From assembly GCA_016290835.1 (NCBI GenBank), contig JAEEVG010000021.1:1-38296 (forward strand): a stretch of DNA of 38,296 nucleotides, read 5' to 3'. Numbering within the stretch: the stretch's first letter is position 1; every line of letters begins with the position of its first letter. This document shows, piece by piece, positions 14,556-22,815 of the stretch. This DNA is from Bacteroidales bacterium (GTDB lineage Bacteria > Bacteroidota > Bacteroidia > Bacteroidales > UBA932). A program made the position numbers and the translations under genes. The notes beneath the pieces were generated by a model that saw only the letters and a list, made by a program, of their open reading frames with translations, had not been told where the DNA came from and ran no database searches.

Positions 14556-17084
14556 ATGCGAAAAACCGTTCTGTTCCTTCTTCCGCTGCTTTTTCTGGCA
14601 GCCTGTTCCCGCCCTGCGGGAGATCTCCGTCTGAATGAGCTGGAGTATTTCGAGCGCCAGGGCGTAAATGTCCTGGTGTACAGCAATACCTTCTCGGGCG
14701 GCTTCAACGACGAGAAGAATTCCGGTATCGAGGTGATCCACCACGGCGTGCGTACCATCCAGGGCGGCGCCATCCGCCTGTGCAACACCCCCGAGCAGTG
14801 GGATCTCGTGCCCCAGACTACTTCCCGCACGGTGGATCCTGACGCCGGCACGATCGAGGTCGCCTTGCGCTATCCCGACTACGATTTCGACTCCCGGCTC
14901 GTGGTAAGCACCGAAGGGCCGGCCTTCCGGATCGACGTCTATCTCGACAAGCCCCTGCCCGATGCACTGGTGGGGGAGGCCGGGCTCAACCTCGAGTTGC
15001 TGCCCTCCCAGTATTGGCATAAGGCCTATCTGATGGACGGCAAGCCCGAGCGTTTCCCGCGCTATTCTGCGAGTCTGACGACCACCCGTCCCAACGAAGA
15101 GAAAGTCCGGCAGTTCAAGGGCTACCGTACCTACGATGACCGGGGCACCGGCCGCTTCGTGGACCCGCTGCCGCTCTCCGTCGGCCATACCTTGCTGGCG
15201 GCGCCCGACGACCCCGAGCGCATGGTCAAGGTTTGTTCCGAGGATGCCGATCTGATGCTCTACGACGGCCGCATCCTGGCGCAGAACGGCTGGTTTGTGC
15301 TGCGCAGCCTGCTGCCTGCGGGCAAGACCGGCAAAGTGCTCAGCTGGACCGTCGAGCCCAACGCCGTGGACGGCTGGGTACGCGAGCCCAATGTGGGATT
15401 CTCGCAGGTCGGCTATCTGCCCTCGCAGCCCAAGGTGGCCGTGATCGAGCTGGACAAGCTTGACAAGCCCCGCGCCAAGGCCGAGGTCTTCCGGGTACGC
15501 GAGGACGGCGGGACCGAGCGTGTCTTCTCCGGCCCGGTCAAGTCCTGGGGCGATTATTTCAAGTATCACTACGCCAAATTCGACTTTTCCTCCGTGCAGG
15601 AACCGGGCGTCTATTTCCTGCGCTACGGGGACGTCCGCACCAACGACTTCATCATCGGCGAGGACGTATATGACCGCATCACCGACGCTACCAGCGATGT
15701 CTGGATCCCGATCCACATGAACCACATGACGGTCAACGAAGGCTATCGCATCTGGCACGGCGAGCCTTTCAAGGAAGGCTATCTGCAGGCGCCCGCCCAT
15801 ACCGATCACTTCGACCTTCACAGCCAGGGTGCCATCGATACCCGTTACAAAGGGCTCGAGTTGATCCCGGGACTCAATGTGGGCGGTTTCTTCGATGCCG
15901 GCGATTTCGATATCGAGACCGGCTCCAACATCAGCGTGGTGCAGAATCTCGTGTCCGACTGGGAGCGCTTCAAGCCGATGCGCGACGAGACTTTCGTCAG
16001 CGAGGAACAGCGCTATGTGGATCTTCATCGTCCGGATGGCGTACCCGATGTACTCCAGTATATCGAGCACGGCACCCTCAACCTGGTGGCCCAGGCCGAG
16101 AACATCGGCCATATGGCGCAGACCCTCTCCAATTCCGTGCTGGACAATTACCACCACCTCGGCGATGCCGCCGCCATCACGGACGGCCTGCATTACGACC
16201 CGCGTCTGAAGCCCTACCAGAAGTCTGCGGACGGCCGCTCCAGCGGCACCCCGGACGATATGTGGGCGTTCACGACCCGCAATCCCGGCCTGGACCTGCG
16301 GGCGGCTACGATGTTCGCCGCGGCGAGCCGGGCCCTGGCGGGCCACAACGACGACCTCTCCCGCCGGGCCCTCAAACAGTCCAAGCGCCTGATGGAGGAG
16401 GGGACCGCGCTGATGTCCCGCGGCCAGGGGGGCGCCCGCGGACAAGCCCGCGGTTTCGGGAACATGTCCACCAACCTCCAGCTCTACGTGTCTACGGGTG
16501 AGCGGCACTATCTCGACGACTTTGTCGCGCAGGTATGGCCGGCCCTGGACCGCAATGTGAATTCTTCGATTTCGGCGGCCCTCGATGCCGTCCCGTATAT
16601 GGATGCGTCTTACCGGGAGCGCCTCCGCCCTTATGTGGAGGAATACAAACACTACCTGGACACCCTCGAACTGCAGAATCCTTACGGTGTGCCCATCGGC
16701 CTGGGCAACTGGGCGGGCAGCGGCAATGTGGTCAGCTACGGCACCACGGCCGCGACTGCCGGCAAGTATTTCCCGGACATCATCGGCCCCGAGTATGCCC
16801 TCCGGGCCGCCGGCTACTTGTTCGGCTGCCATCCGTACCACAATTATTCCCTGGTGGCCGCCGTCGGAGCCGCCCGGCCGAAAGAGGTCTTCTACGGCAA
16901 CAACCGCGCGGATTTCTCTTTCATCCCCGGCAATGTGGCCCCGGGCCTGCTCTTCCGCCATCCGGACCATTTTGAGAACTACGACGACTGGCCCTTCCTC
17001 TGGGGACAGAATGAAGGCACCATCGCCGGTAATACCGGTTACCTGATTTTCGGGGCCGCGTTGCAGGATCTGATCGGCAAGTAG
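14556..17084 (+). CDS. Glycoside hydrolase family 9 lipoprotein
   Basis: 842 residues from the ATG at 14556, chosen because it gives a lipoprotein signal (MRKTVLFLLPLLFLAAC, Cys17). Residues about 20-270 are an N-terminal domain of uncertain fold. An Ig-like CelD_N domain starts near 285 (VGFSQVGYLPSQPKVAVI). The GH9 barrel begins near 390. Catalytic residues fit the family: DAGD at 447-450 (base pair Asp447/Asp450) and Glu820 in NEGTIAGNTGYL. GYLFGCHPYHNYSLVAAVG is the GH9 signature around the active site. GH9 enzymes are inverting beta-glucanases or exo-beta-glucosidases acting on cellulose or related glucans. The gene is followed by a strong terminator at 17101-17137. Confidence 0.88.
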   Translation: MRKTVLFLLPLLFLAACSRPAGDLRLNELEYFERQGVNVLVYSNTFSGGFNDEKNSGIEVIHHGVRTIQGGAIRLCNTPEQWDLVPQTTSRTVDPDAGTIEVALRYPDYDFDSRLVVSTEGPAFRIDVYLDKPLPDALVGEAGLNLELLPSQYWHKAYLMDGKPERFPRYSASLTTTRPNEEKVRQFKGYRTYDDRGTGRFVDPLPLSVGHTLLAAPDDPERMVKVCSEDADLMLYDGRILAQNGWFVLRSLLPAGKTGKVLSWTVEPNAVDGWVREPNVGFSQVGYLPSQPKVAVIELDKLDKPRAKAEVFRVREDGGTERVFSGPVKSWGDYFKYHYAKFDFSSVQEPGVYFLRYGDVRTNDFIIGEDVYDRITDATSDVWIPIHMNHMTVNEGYRIWHGEPFKEGYLQAPAHTDHFDLHSQGAIDTRYKGLELIPGLNVGGFFDAGDFDIETGSNISVVQNLVSDWERFKPMRDETFVSEEQRYVDLHRPDGVPDVLQYIEHGTLNLVAQAENIGHMAQTLSNSVLDNYHHLGDAAAITDGLHYDPRLKPYQKSADGRSSGTPDDMWAFTTRNPGLDLRAATMFAAASRALAGHNDDLSRRALKQSKRLMEEGTALMSRGQGGARGQARGFGNMSTNLQLYVSTGERHYLDDFVAQVWPALDRNVNSSISAALDAVPYMDASYRERLRPYVEEYKHYLDTLELQNPYGVPIGLGNWAGSGNVVSYGTTAATAGKYFPDIIGPEYALRAAGYLFGCHPYHNYSLVAAVGAARPKEVFYGNNRADFSFIPGNVAPGLLFRHPDHFENYDDWPFLWGQNEGTIAGNTGYLIFGAALQDLIGK

Positions 17085-17100
17085 CCCACCATCAAGCCTT

Positions 17101-17137
17101 ATGCAGACGGACGATTTGTCCGTCTGCATTTTTTTTT
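17101..17137 (+). terminator. Rho-independent terminator after the GH9 gene
   Basis: A perfect 12-bp inverted repeat (ATGCAGACGGAC, loop GATTT, GTCCGTCTGCAT) is followed by a run of T through 17137, 17 nt after the GH9 stop. Confidence 0.92.
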
Positions 17138-17146
17138 CTAATTTTG
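17115..17146 (+). promoter_or_regulatory. Promoter of the steroid-reductase operon, embedded in the terminator
   Basis: TTTG at 17115-17118 and TAATTTTG at 17139-17146 are 20 nt apart, matching the Bacteroidetes -33/-7 consensus. The -33 element lies in the loop and right arm of the GH9 terminator. The ATG of the binding-protein gene is 24 nt after the -7 box. Confidence 0.65.
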
Positions 17147-17169
17147 TTTGTTTTAGTTCCGATTGTGCG

Positions 17170-18120
17170 ATGATAAAAACCCTCCACCGCATCCTCTTGT
17201 GGCCGATGCTGCTTCTTGCGTCCCTGCCCCTCGCGGCCCAGGATACTTTCGTGTTCTCGCCCCAGTGGTCCGCCCAGGCTCAGTTCGCCGGTTATTATGC
17301 GGCGCTGGAGAACGGCTTCTACCAGGAAGAGGGACTTGATGTCAAGATCGTTCACCCCAATACGGTCCGGGACCTCGAGCTGCTGCTCACGGAAGGAGCT
17401 TCGGATGCTACGACCCTGCCTTTGATGCAGGCCCTCGTGCTTGTGGATCAGGGTATCCAACTGGTCAACATCCTCCAGACCTCGATGAACAATGCGACGG
17501 TCATCGTCTCGCGCCGGGGCAAGAATCCGCTGGACCAGCACGGCGCCCGGGTCGGTACGTGGCAGGCCGGTTTCGACCAGATCGCCATCTGCGTGAACAA
17601 GATCCTGGGCCTGAACTATGAGTGGGTGCCGTTTGCGGCGAATGTCAACCTCTTCATATCCGGGGCGCTCGATGCCACGTTGGCGATGAGTTACAATGAG
17701 TACAATCTCCTGCTCCAGGCCGGCGCCGAGATCCACGAAGAGAACGTGTACCGTTTCAGCGAGCACGGCTACAACATCCAGGACGACGGTGTGTATATGA
17801 CGCTCGAGGCCTACCGCAAGGATCCGGACCGCGCCGAACGCTTCGCCCGCGCGAGCCGCCGCGGCTGGGAATGGGCCGCGGAGCATCCCGAAGAGACCCT
17901 CGACCTCGTGATGGAATATGTGGAGCGGAACCATATCGCCACCAATCGTGTCCTTCAACAGCTGATGCTGGAGGAGATTCTCAATCTGCAAGTGGACGCC
18001 CGCACGGGACAGCGCGAATTCCGCCTGGTCCCCGAAATGGTCCGTATGGCCACCGGCCTTATGATGGAGGCGGATTTGATTTCCTCTCCGATTGGATATT
18101 ATGACCTGATTGCCCGATGA
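17170..18120 (+). CDS. NMT1/THI5-like periplasmic substrate-binding protein (orphan)
   Basis: 316 residues from the ATG at 17170, which follows a good promoter and begins a signal peptide (MIKTLHRILLWPMLLLASLP, cut near AAQ-DT). The mature part is an NMT1/THI5-type binding fold: QWSAQAQFAGYYAALENGFY, EEGLDVKIV, then DATTLPLMQALVLVDQGIQL and KILGLNYEWVPFAANVNLFI. Members bind pyrimidine precursors, sulfonates, aromatics and other small molecules for ABC uptake. No permease or ATPase gene is nearby. Instead its stop overlaps the start of a Cache-HAMP-SpoIIE gene (ATGA), so I infer that it presents a ligand to that membrane sensor. The ligand is unknown; a steroid or bile acid is possible given the downstream enzymes. 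Confidence 0.85.
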   Translation: MIKTLHRILLWPMLLLASLPLAAQDTFVFSPQWSAQAQFAGYYAALENGFYQEEGLDVKIVHPNTVRDLELLLTEGASDATTLPLMQALVLVDQGIQLVNILQTSMNNATVIVSRRGKNPLDQHGARVGTWQAGFDQIAICVNKILGLNYEWVPFAANVNLFISGALDATLAMSYNEYNLLLQAGAEIHEENVYRFSEHGYNIQDDGVYMTLEAYRKDPDRAERFARASRRGWEWAAEHPEETLDLVMEYVERNHIATNRVLQQLMLEEILNLQVDARTGQREFRLVPEMVRMATGLMMEADLISSPIGYYDLIAR

Positions 18121-20042
18121 AAGCCCTGTTCGACAGAATCCGCCATTCCTTGTCCGCCCGTCTGGGCATCTGGATCGCCATCTTTGCTGCAGTGATCTTC
18201 ATGCTGGCTCTCGGTTATATGTTCGTCGAGGCCCGGCGTGCCGTCAACCGCGAGGTCGTCAACCGTGCCACCCAGGTGCTTGACAATACCGTGCTCCGGG
18301 TCAATTCCATCCTGGATGACGTCACGATCGCGGCCGATAACCTCGACTGGCTGGTGTACCGCAATCTGGACAATCCGGAGGCGATGTTCGACCTGGCCCG
18401 CAACGAATTGCTCAACAACCCCGTCCTCAACGGTTGCTCGATTGCTTTCGAACCCTACTATTTCAAGGAGAAGGGTGAGTATTTTTCGGCCTATGCCGGC
18501 TATGAGGATGGTTCGGTTGCCACCGAACAGGAGGGGAACGAAGGTTACCAGTATTTCTACATGGACTGGTATCTCCAGCCCAAACTGCTGAACCAGCCCT
18601 GCTGGACGGAACCTTATATCGATGTGGACATCACCGACGATACCTACAATACCATCACCTCCTACTGCAAGCCGCTGACTGCGTTTGACGGAAGTTTCGC
18701 AGGCGTCGTCTCCGTGGACATCTCCCTGTCCTGGCTTTCGGAGATGATCTCCTCCGTGAAGCCTTATCCGAATTCGTACAGCATCATGGTCGGCCGGGGC
18801 GGAGCCTACCTGGTCCATCCCGATACGACCAAACTGCTCTACCAGACCATTTTTACCGATACGCTCCTGAAACCCGACCCCGACATCACCGCGCTGGGCC
18901 ATGCCATGCTGAACGGGGAGAGCGGGATGAAGCAGATGAGAATCAACGGCACGGACAATTTTGTTTTCTATGAGCCGGTCAAGGAAACGGGCTGGAGCGT
19001 GGCCATCGTCTGCCCCCAGCGGGATATTTTCGGCGGCTACAACCGCCTGCGCCGCATCGTTTGGGCGATCGCCCTCTTCGGCGTGTTGCTGCTGCTCTTC
19101 GTCACCCGCAGGGTGATTGCCAGCGAGCTGGAACCGCTCAAACGGCTAGCGCGGCAGGCAGATCTCATTTCGGCCGGTGATTTCGAGGGGACTCTGCCCG
19201 AAGTCAAGTCGCCAGACGAGATCGGCCAGCTGACGAGTTCGTTCGGCCACATGCAGCATTCTTTGGTCAGTTATATCGATGAACTGACGCGTTCGACGGC
19301 TAACCGCGAGCGGATCGAAGGCGAGTTGCGCATCGCCCGGAATATCCAGATGGCGATGGTCCCGAGCGTGTTCCCGCCTTTCCCGGAGCGGAAGGACATC
19401 GACTTGTTTGCCGCCATGACCCCGGCCAAGGAGGTCGGCGGAGACTTCTACGACTACTTTATCCTCAAGAATAAACTCTATTTCTGCATCGCCGACGTGA
19501 GCGGGAAGGGCATCCCCGGCAGTTTGCTCATGGCCGTGTCGAAGAATCTCTTCCGCGTGGTCGCCCAGCCGGGACTCCTGCCTGCGCAGATCGCCCGTCA
19601 GATCAACGAGACCGTCGCCCCCGAAAACGAGCAGATGATGTTCGTGACGATGTTCATCGGTCGGGTCGATCTGACGACTGGGCGGTTGGATTATTGCAAC
19701 TGTGGCCACAACCCGCCCGTGATCATGATTGAAGGGAAGTCCCATTTCCTGGATGTCAAGCCCAACACGCCCCTGGGCGTGTGTGCGGAATGGGTGTTTG
19801 AGGGCGAATACATCGAAGACATCCGCCATCAGCCCATCCTCTTCTACACGGACGGACTCAACGAGGCGGAGAACATCCATCACGAACAATTCGGCAACGA
19901 CCGCATGCTCGCGGTCGTGGATTCCGCACCTTTCAGTTCCGCCCAGGAGTTGGTCGAGCGCCTGACCGGGGCCGTTGCCACTTTCGTGGACGGAGCCGAG
20001 GCCAGCGATGATCTCACCCTGCTCTGCCTGAAGATAGACTGA
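18117..20042 (+). CDS. Cache-HAMP-SpoIIE (PP2C-type) membrane phosphatase
   Basis: 641 residues. A membrane helix at about 17-37 is followed by a periplasmic double-Cache sensor domain (about 40-305; it includes YMDWYLQPKLLNQPCWTEPY and GVVSVDISLSWL), a second helix near 313-331, a HAMP segment (LEPLKRLARQADLISAGDFE), a short helix and a SpoIIE/PPM phosphatase domain from about 420. Metal-binding motifs are intact: GGDFYDYF near 440, ADVSGKGIPGS, FYTDGLNEAENI and SDDLTLLCL. It should dephosphorylate a protein, classically an anti-sigma-factor antagonist, on an envelope signal. No kinase or STAS partner is adjacent. The gene overlaps the binding-protein gene by 4 nt and precedes the 5-alpha-reductase by 7 nt, so it probably reports ligand status for this operon. 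Confidence 0.9.
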   Translation: MKALFDRIRHSLSARLGIWIAIFAAVIFMLALGYMFVEARRAVNREVVNRATQVLDNTVLRVNSILDDVTIAADNLDWLVYRNLDNPEAMFDLARNELLNNPVLNGCSIAFEPYYFKEKGEYFSAYAGYEDGSVATEQEGNEGYQYFYMDWYLQPKLLNQPCWTEPYIDVDITDDTYNTITSYCKPLTAFDGSFAGVVSVDISLSWLSEMISSVKPYPNSYSIMVGRGGAYLVHPDTTKLLYQTIFTDTLLKPDPDITALGHAMLNGESGMKQMRINGTDNFVFYEPVKETGWSVAIVCPQRDIFGGYNRLRRIVWAIALFGVLLLLFVTRRVIASELEPLKRLARQADLISAGDFEGTLPEVKSPDEIGQLTSSFGHMQHSLVSYIDELTRSTANRERIEGELRIARNIQMAMVPSVFPPFPERKDIDLFAAMTPAKEVGGDFYDYFILKNKLYFCIADVSGKGIPGSLLMAVSKNLFRVVAQPGLLPAQIARQINETVAPENEQMMFVTMFIGRVDLTTGRLDYCNCGHNPPVIMIEGKSHFLDVKPNTPLGVCAEWVFEGEYIEDIRHQPILFYTDGLNEAENIHHEQFGNDRMLAVVDSAPFSSAQELVERLTGAVATFVDGAEASDDLTLLCLKID

Positions 20043-20049
20043 CGCGCCT

Positions 20050-20820
20050 ATGTTGAGCCTGCAAGCCTTTAATCTCTTTCTGATCGTGATGGTCGTCCTG
20101 GCCGTTGCGGTCTTTGTGGGTCTTTTCTTCGTGGACGCCGGTTACGGCAAGTTCTACCAGCCCAAGTGGGGACCCTCCGTGGACAACCGGATCGGGTGGA
20201 TGTTGATGGAAGCCCCGGTTTTCGTGGCGATGCTCTTGCTCTGGTGGTTTTCCGACCGTCGGAGCGATTCGGTCCGCGTGGTTTTCCTGCTGCTGTTCGA
20301 ACTGCACTACTTCCACCGTTCCTTCCTCTTCCCATGGCTGATCCGGGGCCGCGGAAGGATGCCGCTCAGCATCATCCTGATGGGTGCGCTCTTCAATACG
20401 CTCAATGCCCTGATGCAAGGCGGCTGGATTTTCTATTTCTCCCCGGCCGATTATTACGGGGAGAACTGGCTGACTGGTCTTCCGTTCCTGCTGGGGACGG
20501 CCGTCTTCTTCATCGGGATGGCCATCAATATCCGCTCCGACTCCATCATCCGGCATCTGCGTGCACCCGGCGATACGGCACATTACCTGCCCCGCGGCGG
20601 GATGTTCCGCTATGTGGCGAGTGCCAATTATTTCGGTGAACTCGTCGAGTGGACGGGCTTCGCCATCCTGACCTGGTCCTGGGCCGGCGCCGTCTTCGCC
20701 CTGTGGACCTTCGCCAACCTCGCGCCCCGTGCCGCCCGCATCCACCAGTACTACGCACAGGAGTTTCCGGATGAATTCGACCCCCGCAAAGTCCGGCGCA
20801 TCATTCCTTTTATTTTCTGA
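20050..20820 (+). CDS. Steroid 5-alpha-reductase family membrane protein
   Basis: 256 residues with about six to seven hydrophobic segments, the size of SRD5A enzymes. Residues matching those that in human SRD5A2 bind substrate and NADPH are present: Glu54 in WMLMEAPVF, Tyr87 in ELHYFHRSFLFP, and Asn193/Glu197 in FRYVASANYFGELVEW, preceded by YLPRGG. DSIIRHLR (164-171) also fits the family NADPH region. These enzymes reduce the delta-4 double bond of 3-oxo-steroids to the 5-alpha (allo) form with NADPH. In gut Bacteroidetes, clusters with a 5-alpha-reductase, a 5-beta-reductase and an HSDH have been linked to isoallolithocholate formation. Here the next gene is an OYE-type reductase, 4 nt away. 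A lipid enone other than a steroid remains possible. Confidence 0.85.
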   Translation: MLSLQAFNLFLIVMVVLAVAVFVGLFFVDAGYGKFYQPKWGPSVDNRIGWMLMEAPVFVAMLLLWWFSDRRSDSVRVVFLLLFELHYFHRSFLFPWLIRGRGRMPLSIILMGALFNTLNALMQGGWIFYFSPADYYGENWLTGLPFLLGTAVFFIGMAINIRSDSIIRHLRAPGDTAHYLPRGGMFRYVASANYFGELVEWTGFAILTWSWAGAVFALWTFANLAPRAARIHQYYAQEFPDEFDPRKVRRIIPFIF

Positions 20821-20824
20821 GCAG

Positions 20825-22069
20825 ATGAGCGACATCGTATCTCCCATTTTTACCCCGGTTCGCATCGGCCCCGTGACCCTGCGCAACCGGGTCATCCGTT
20901 CTGCGGCTTTCGAGAACATGGCCTACGGCAACCGCCCTTCACAGGATTTGAAGGACTACCACGTGGCCGTCTCGCGCGGCGGGGTTGGGATGACCACGCT
21001 GGCCTACGCTTCCGTGAACCGGAGCGGCCTCTCTTTCGACGGGCAGCTCTGGATGCGCGAGGAGATCGTGCCTGCGCTCCGGGAGATTACGGACGCCATC
21101 CACGAACAGGGGGCCAAGGCATCCATCCAGCTCGGCCATTGCGGCAATATGACGCACCGCAGCACCTGCGGCTGCACCCCCGTCGGCGCCTCCGGCGGCT
21201 TCAACCTCTATTCTCCGACCTTTGCCCGCACCCTGCGCGAAGATGAGATTGAGGCCCTGGTCGAGGACTTCGGCCACGCCGTCGCGCTGGCCCGTCAGGC
21301 GGGATTCGACTGCGTGGAGATCCACGCCGGCCACGGCTACCTGATCAGCCAGTTCCTCTCGCCCTATACCAACCGGCGCCGAGACCGCTTCGGCGGCTCG
21401 CTCCAGAATCGGATGCGTTTCATGCAGATGGTCATCCGCCGGGTGATGGAGGAGGCCGGGGACGACATCGGCGTGGTCGTGAAGATGAATATGCACGACG
21501 GATTCCGCCGCGGAATGCAGCGGGAAGAGTGCCTGGAGGTGGCCCGCGAACTGGAACGGCTCGGGGTCCACGCCCTCGTACTCTCCGCCGGCTTCGTGAG
21601 CAAGGCCCCGATGGAAGTGATGCGCGGAGCGATGCCCCTCAGGACGCTCGCATACTATATGGATATGCGTAAGTTCTGGTGGCTCAAGGCGATGCTACAC
21701 CTTTGCGGACGTCTTGTCATCCCCACGGTGCCGTACCGCGATGCCTATTTCCTCGAGGATGCCAAGGCGTTTCGGGCGGCCGTCAAACTGCCGCTCATCT
21801 ATGTCGGCGGGATGGTCTCTCGCGCTTCGATGGAGGAAGTCCTCGCAGCGGGCTTCGATGCCGTCCAGATGGCCCGCGCGCTGATCCGTGATACGGATTT
21901 CATCAACAAACTCCGCTGCGGCGCGGTGGAGCGCAGCGAATGCCGCCATTCGAATTACTGCATCGGCCGGATGTACACGCTGGAGATGCGTTGCAATCAT
22001 TGTACGGAAGGAATTCCGCCGGCCCTGCGCCGCGAAATCGAAAAAGCGGAGGCGCGATGGTCGCACTGA
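20825..22069 (+). CDS. Old-yellow-enzyme family NADH:flavin oxidoreductase, candidate 3-oxo-steroid 5-beta-reductase
   Basis: 414 residues from the ATG at 20825, 4 nt after the 5-alpha-reductase stop. A single FMN-binding TIM barrel opens SPIFTPVRIGPVTLRNRVI. The proton-donor and substrate-anchor motif is EIHAGHGYL (His167, His170, Tyr172), followed by SQFLSPYTNRRRDRFGGS. It lacks the FAD/NAD domain of the 640-residue dienoyl-CoA reductase/BaiCD type. The C-terminal cluster motif is altered: Cys373, Cys379 and Cys390 remain, but the middle cysteine of the usual CxxCxxxC is missing, so a 4Fe-4S cluster is doubtful. With the neighbouring 5-alpha-reductase, the best inference is a delta-4-3-oxo-steroid 5-beta-reductase. 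The gene overlaps the next SDR by 13 nt. Confidence 0.85.
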   Translation: MSDIVSPIFTPVRIGPVTLRNRVIRSAAFENMAYGNRPSQDLKDYHVAVSRGGVGMTTLAYASVNRSGLSFDGQLWMREEIVPALREITDAIHEQGAKASIQLGHCGNMTHRSTCGCTPVGASGGFNLYSPTFARTLREDEIEALVEDFGHAVALARQAGFDCVEIHAGHGYLISQFLSPYTNRRRDRFGGSLQNRMRFMQMVIRRVMEEAGDDIGVVVKMNMHDGFRRGMQREECLEVARELERLGVHALVLSAGFVSKAPMEVMRGAMPLRTLAYYMDMRKFWWLKAMLHLCGRLVIPTVPYRDAYFLEDAKAFRAAVKLPLIYVGGMVSRASMEEVLAAGFDAVQMARALIRDTDFINKLRCGAVERSECRHSNYCIGRMYTLEMRCNHCTEGIPPALRREIEKAEARWSH

Positions 22070-22815
22070 TCACCGGCGGCAGTTCCGGGATGGGCCTGGA
22101 ATATGCCCGCGCTCTAGCCGGGCGCGGCTATGACCTGGTGCTGGTCAGCAACCGGGAAGAGGAGCTCTCAAGCGCATCCGCCGAACTGTCAGCCACGGTC
22201 TCCGTGCGCACCCGCTTCCAGGACCTTGCCGTCCCGGATGCCGCCGATGCACTCTTCGCCTGGTGCCGCGACGAGGGCATCCTCCCGGATGTGTTGATCA
22301 ACAACGCCGGGATGTTCTTCTTCAAGGAATTGCAGCCGGAAGACCTGGAACGGGTCCAGGCCATGCTGAATCTGCACATCCTTACGGTCACCCGCATGAC
22401 CCTGCTGTTCGGCTGGGCGATGAAAGAGCGGGGGAGCGGCTACATCCTCAATGTCTCTTCGATGGCCGCGCGACTGCCCGAGCCGGGCATCACGATCTAC
22501 TCCGCCACCAAGGCTTATCTGCGGAGTTTCGGCCGTTCGTATTCATTTGAACTCAAGCCTTACGGGGTGGGCCTGACCACGGTCTGTCCCGCCGCCATCG
22601 CGACGCCGCTCTACCGCTTGAACCCCAAGTGGATGCGTCTCGGGGTGCGAGTGGGGCTCATCCGCACCCCGCAGTGGCTGGTCCGCCGTGCGCTTCGTGC
22701 GATGTTCCGCGGCCGCCGCTTGGTGAGCCCCGGTCTGATGAATATCTGGCTCCCGGCCCTGATCGCCGCCCTGCCGGGACCCTTGATCGCCCAATTATGG
22801 AAAAAATTCAAATAA
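22057..22815 (+). CDS. Short-chain dehydrogenase/reductase, candidate hydroxysteroid dehydrogenase (SDR 1)
   Basis: 252 residues from the ATG at 22057, which overlaps the preceding gene by 13 nt and gives the canonical N terminus MVALITGGSSGMGLEYARAL. Classical SDR features are complete: TGGSSGMG at 6-13, NNAG at 82-85, Asn105, Ser135, Tyr148 and Lys152. Arg33 at the end of the second strand suggests NADP(H). The C terminus carries hydrophobic and basic segments (LIAALPGPLIAQLWKKFK), as in membrane-associated 17-beta-HSD12-like members. In this operon it would interconvert a 3-oxo and a 3-hydroxy steroid, by inference; stereochemistry is unknown. Confidence 0.85.
   Translation: MVALITGGSSGMGLEYARALAGRGYDLVLVSNREEELSSASAELSATVSVRTRFQDLAVPDAADALFAWCRDEGILPDVLINNAGMFFFKELQPEDLERVQAMLNLHILTVTRMTLLFGWAMKERGSGYILNVSSMAARLPEPGITIYSATKAYLRSFGRSYSFELKPYGVGLTTVCPAAIATPLYRLNPKWMRLGVRVGLIRTPQWLVRRALRAMFRGRRLVSPGLMNIWLPALIAALPGPLIAQLWKKFK

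Noticed and set aside
14511-17192. Minus-strand open frame (893 codons) opposite the GH9 gene
   Set aside because: It is a codon-bias shadow of a clear GH9 enzyme; the composition is unnatural and no start signal is present.
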